Shown here piece by piece: positions 63,292 to 64,000 of a stretch of DNA of 64,000 bases (positions are counted from its first letter, which is position 1; each line of letters starts with the position of its first letter). Source of the DNA: Chondrus crispus. Lineage: Eukaryota > Rhodophyta > Florideophyceae > Gigartinales > Gigartinaceae. Under the pieces are notes generated by a model, which did no database searches, was not told where the DNA came from, and saw only the letters and a program-made list of their open reading frames with translations. Where the stretch lies: contig NW_005179094.1 of assembly GCF_000350225.1 (NCBI RefSeq), positions 1 through 64,000 on the forward strand, written 5' to 3'. The position numbers and the translations under genes are program-made.

Positions 63292-64000
63292 CATTGACGG
63301 CCTGATGATCACAGCTCGCGGTACAAGCGTGGTCCGCGAGCTCGTTCGATACGTCTCGAACTGTCGTGCCCCCGTCGAAAGTGGGGATGTCGTCATCCAC
63401 CTCGACGGTGCGGCGAGTGTCATCGGCGACCTTCGGCGACACGAGTCGTGACAGGGCATCGGGCACCTGATGCACGCGTCCGGGGCGGTACTGAATGGTG
63501 AAATCGTATTCAGCCAGACGTAGCCGCCACCGGGTGAGTCTTCAGGAACTCTCGGTGAGGGACATGAGCCATCGGAGGGCGTCATGGTCCGTCCGTACGG
63601 TAAACTTCGTGCCTTCGACGTACGGCCGTAGTGTGCGGACGGCCCACACTACGGCGAAGCACTCGCGTTCGGTAGCGCTGTAGTTGCGTTCACTATCGGA
63701 CAGTGAGTACGACCAATACCCCACGGGGCGCCTGTCGTTCGGCTCTTCGTGCTCCTGAAGTAAGGTGCAGCCGAGTTGGTAGGCACTCGCGTCGGTGTCT
63801 ATCATGTACGGACAACCGTGCCGGGGCAACGCGAGGATCGGCGGAGCGATCATGCACTTCTTAAGGTTCTCGAACGCCTGAAGTTGCAGCTCCGTGGGGT
63901 TATAGAAATCGAGATCTGAATCCTTGCGCGTCATGTCGGTCAGAGGACGCGCAATCTTGGCGAACCCCTTAACGAATCGGCGGTATACGTTACACGCCCC
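63292..64000 (-). mobile_element. Ty3/gypsy RNase H fragment, cut by element C and window edge
   Basis: Reading on the minus strand from the window end: YRRFVKGF-type RT connection, YMIDTDASAYQLGCTLLQEH (RNase H first aspartate), RNYSATERECFAVVWAVRTL, TVRTDHDALRWLMSLTESS, then HQVPDALSRLVSPKVADDTR. It is related to, but distinct from, the fragment at 42.4-45.3 kb. It stops at element C after RNase H, before the integrase. Incomplete and broken. Confidence 0.88.

Overview
This 64 kb window looks like a repeat-dominated stretch of a eukaryotic nuclear genome. There are no operons or ribosome-binding sites. Most coding potential belongs to LTR retrotransposons (Ty3 chromoviruses and Ty1/copia), DNA transposons and a long-inverted-repeat family. 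The few host-like genes are intronless as far as they can be read. TATA boxes precede ORFs, a compact plant-like NB-ARC fragment is present, and intergenic DNA is rich in TACTGTA and AGGGTAC words. A red alga would fit, but this is a low-confidence inference; no taxonomic marker gene is visible.

Layout. 1-3.05 kb: no gene seen. 3.05-7.5 kb: minus-strand chromovirus remnant. 7.5-11.6 kb: element A, with ~1 kb inverted terminal repeats (ITRs) around a reverse-transcriptase-like ORF. 11.6-13.0 kb: unknown degraded ORFs. 13.3-14.5 kb: a decayed transposase-like reading region. 15.2-17.0 kb: a decayed pogo/jerky-type DNA transposon. 17.3-18.2 kb: repeat R1 and a palindrome-rich MITE. 18.3-27.0 kb: the only large stretch free of recognisable transposons, with a very GC-rich block, a TATA-driven secreted cysteine-rich protein gene (21,050-21,595) and several long, almost perfect hairpins. 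27.0-27.2 kb: assembly gap. 27.3-33.6 kb: a MITE split by a young copia element with 413-bp LTRs.

33.6-37.4 kb: a LINE RT fragment, tandem G-quadruplex-forming repeats R2 and R3 and a minisatellite. 37.4-38.8 kb: the 5' part of a second copia element. 39.6-42.05 kb: three GC-rich ORFs of unknown function. 42.4-45.26 kb: minus-strand Ty3 fragment. 45.26-49.4 kb: element B, an ITR element with a ~510-aa unknown ORF. 49.4-56.3 kb: plus-strand chromovirus with gag, pol and chromodomain. 56.9-58.0 kb: NB-ARC ORF. About 60-63.3 kb: element C, a relative of B. 63.3-64 kb: another Ty3 fragment.

The most unusual system is the A/B/C family. LTR-like ~1 kb repeats with TG...CA ends lie in inverted orientation, share a conserved TATA region that faces inward, and flank different cargo: RT in A, a conserved protein of unknown family in B and C. 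Several ends abut Ty3 pol sequence. It resembles the inverted-repeat layout of DIRS-type retroelements, but no recombinase was seen and the RT is not of an obvious Ty1/Ty3 type.
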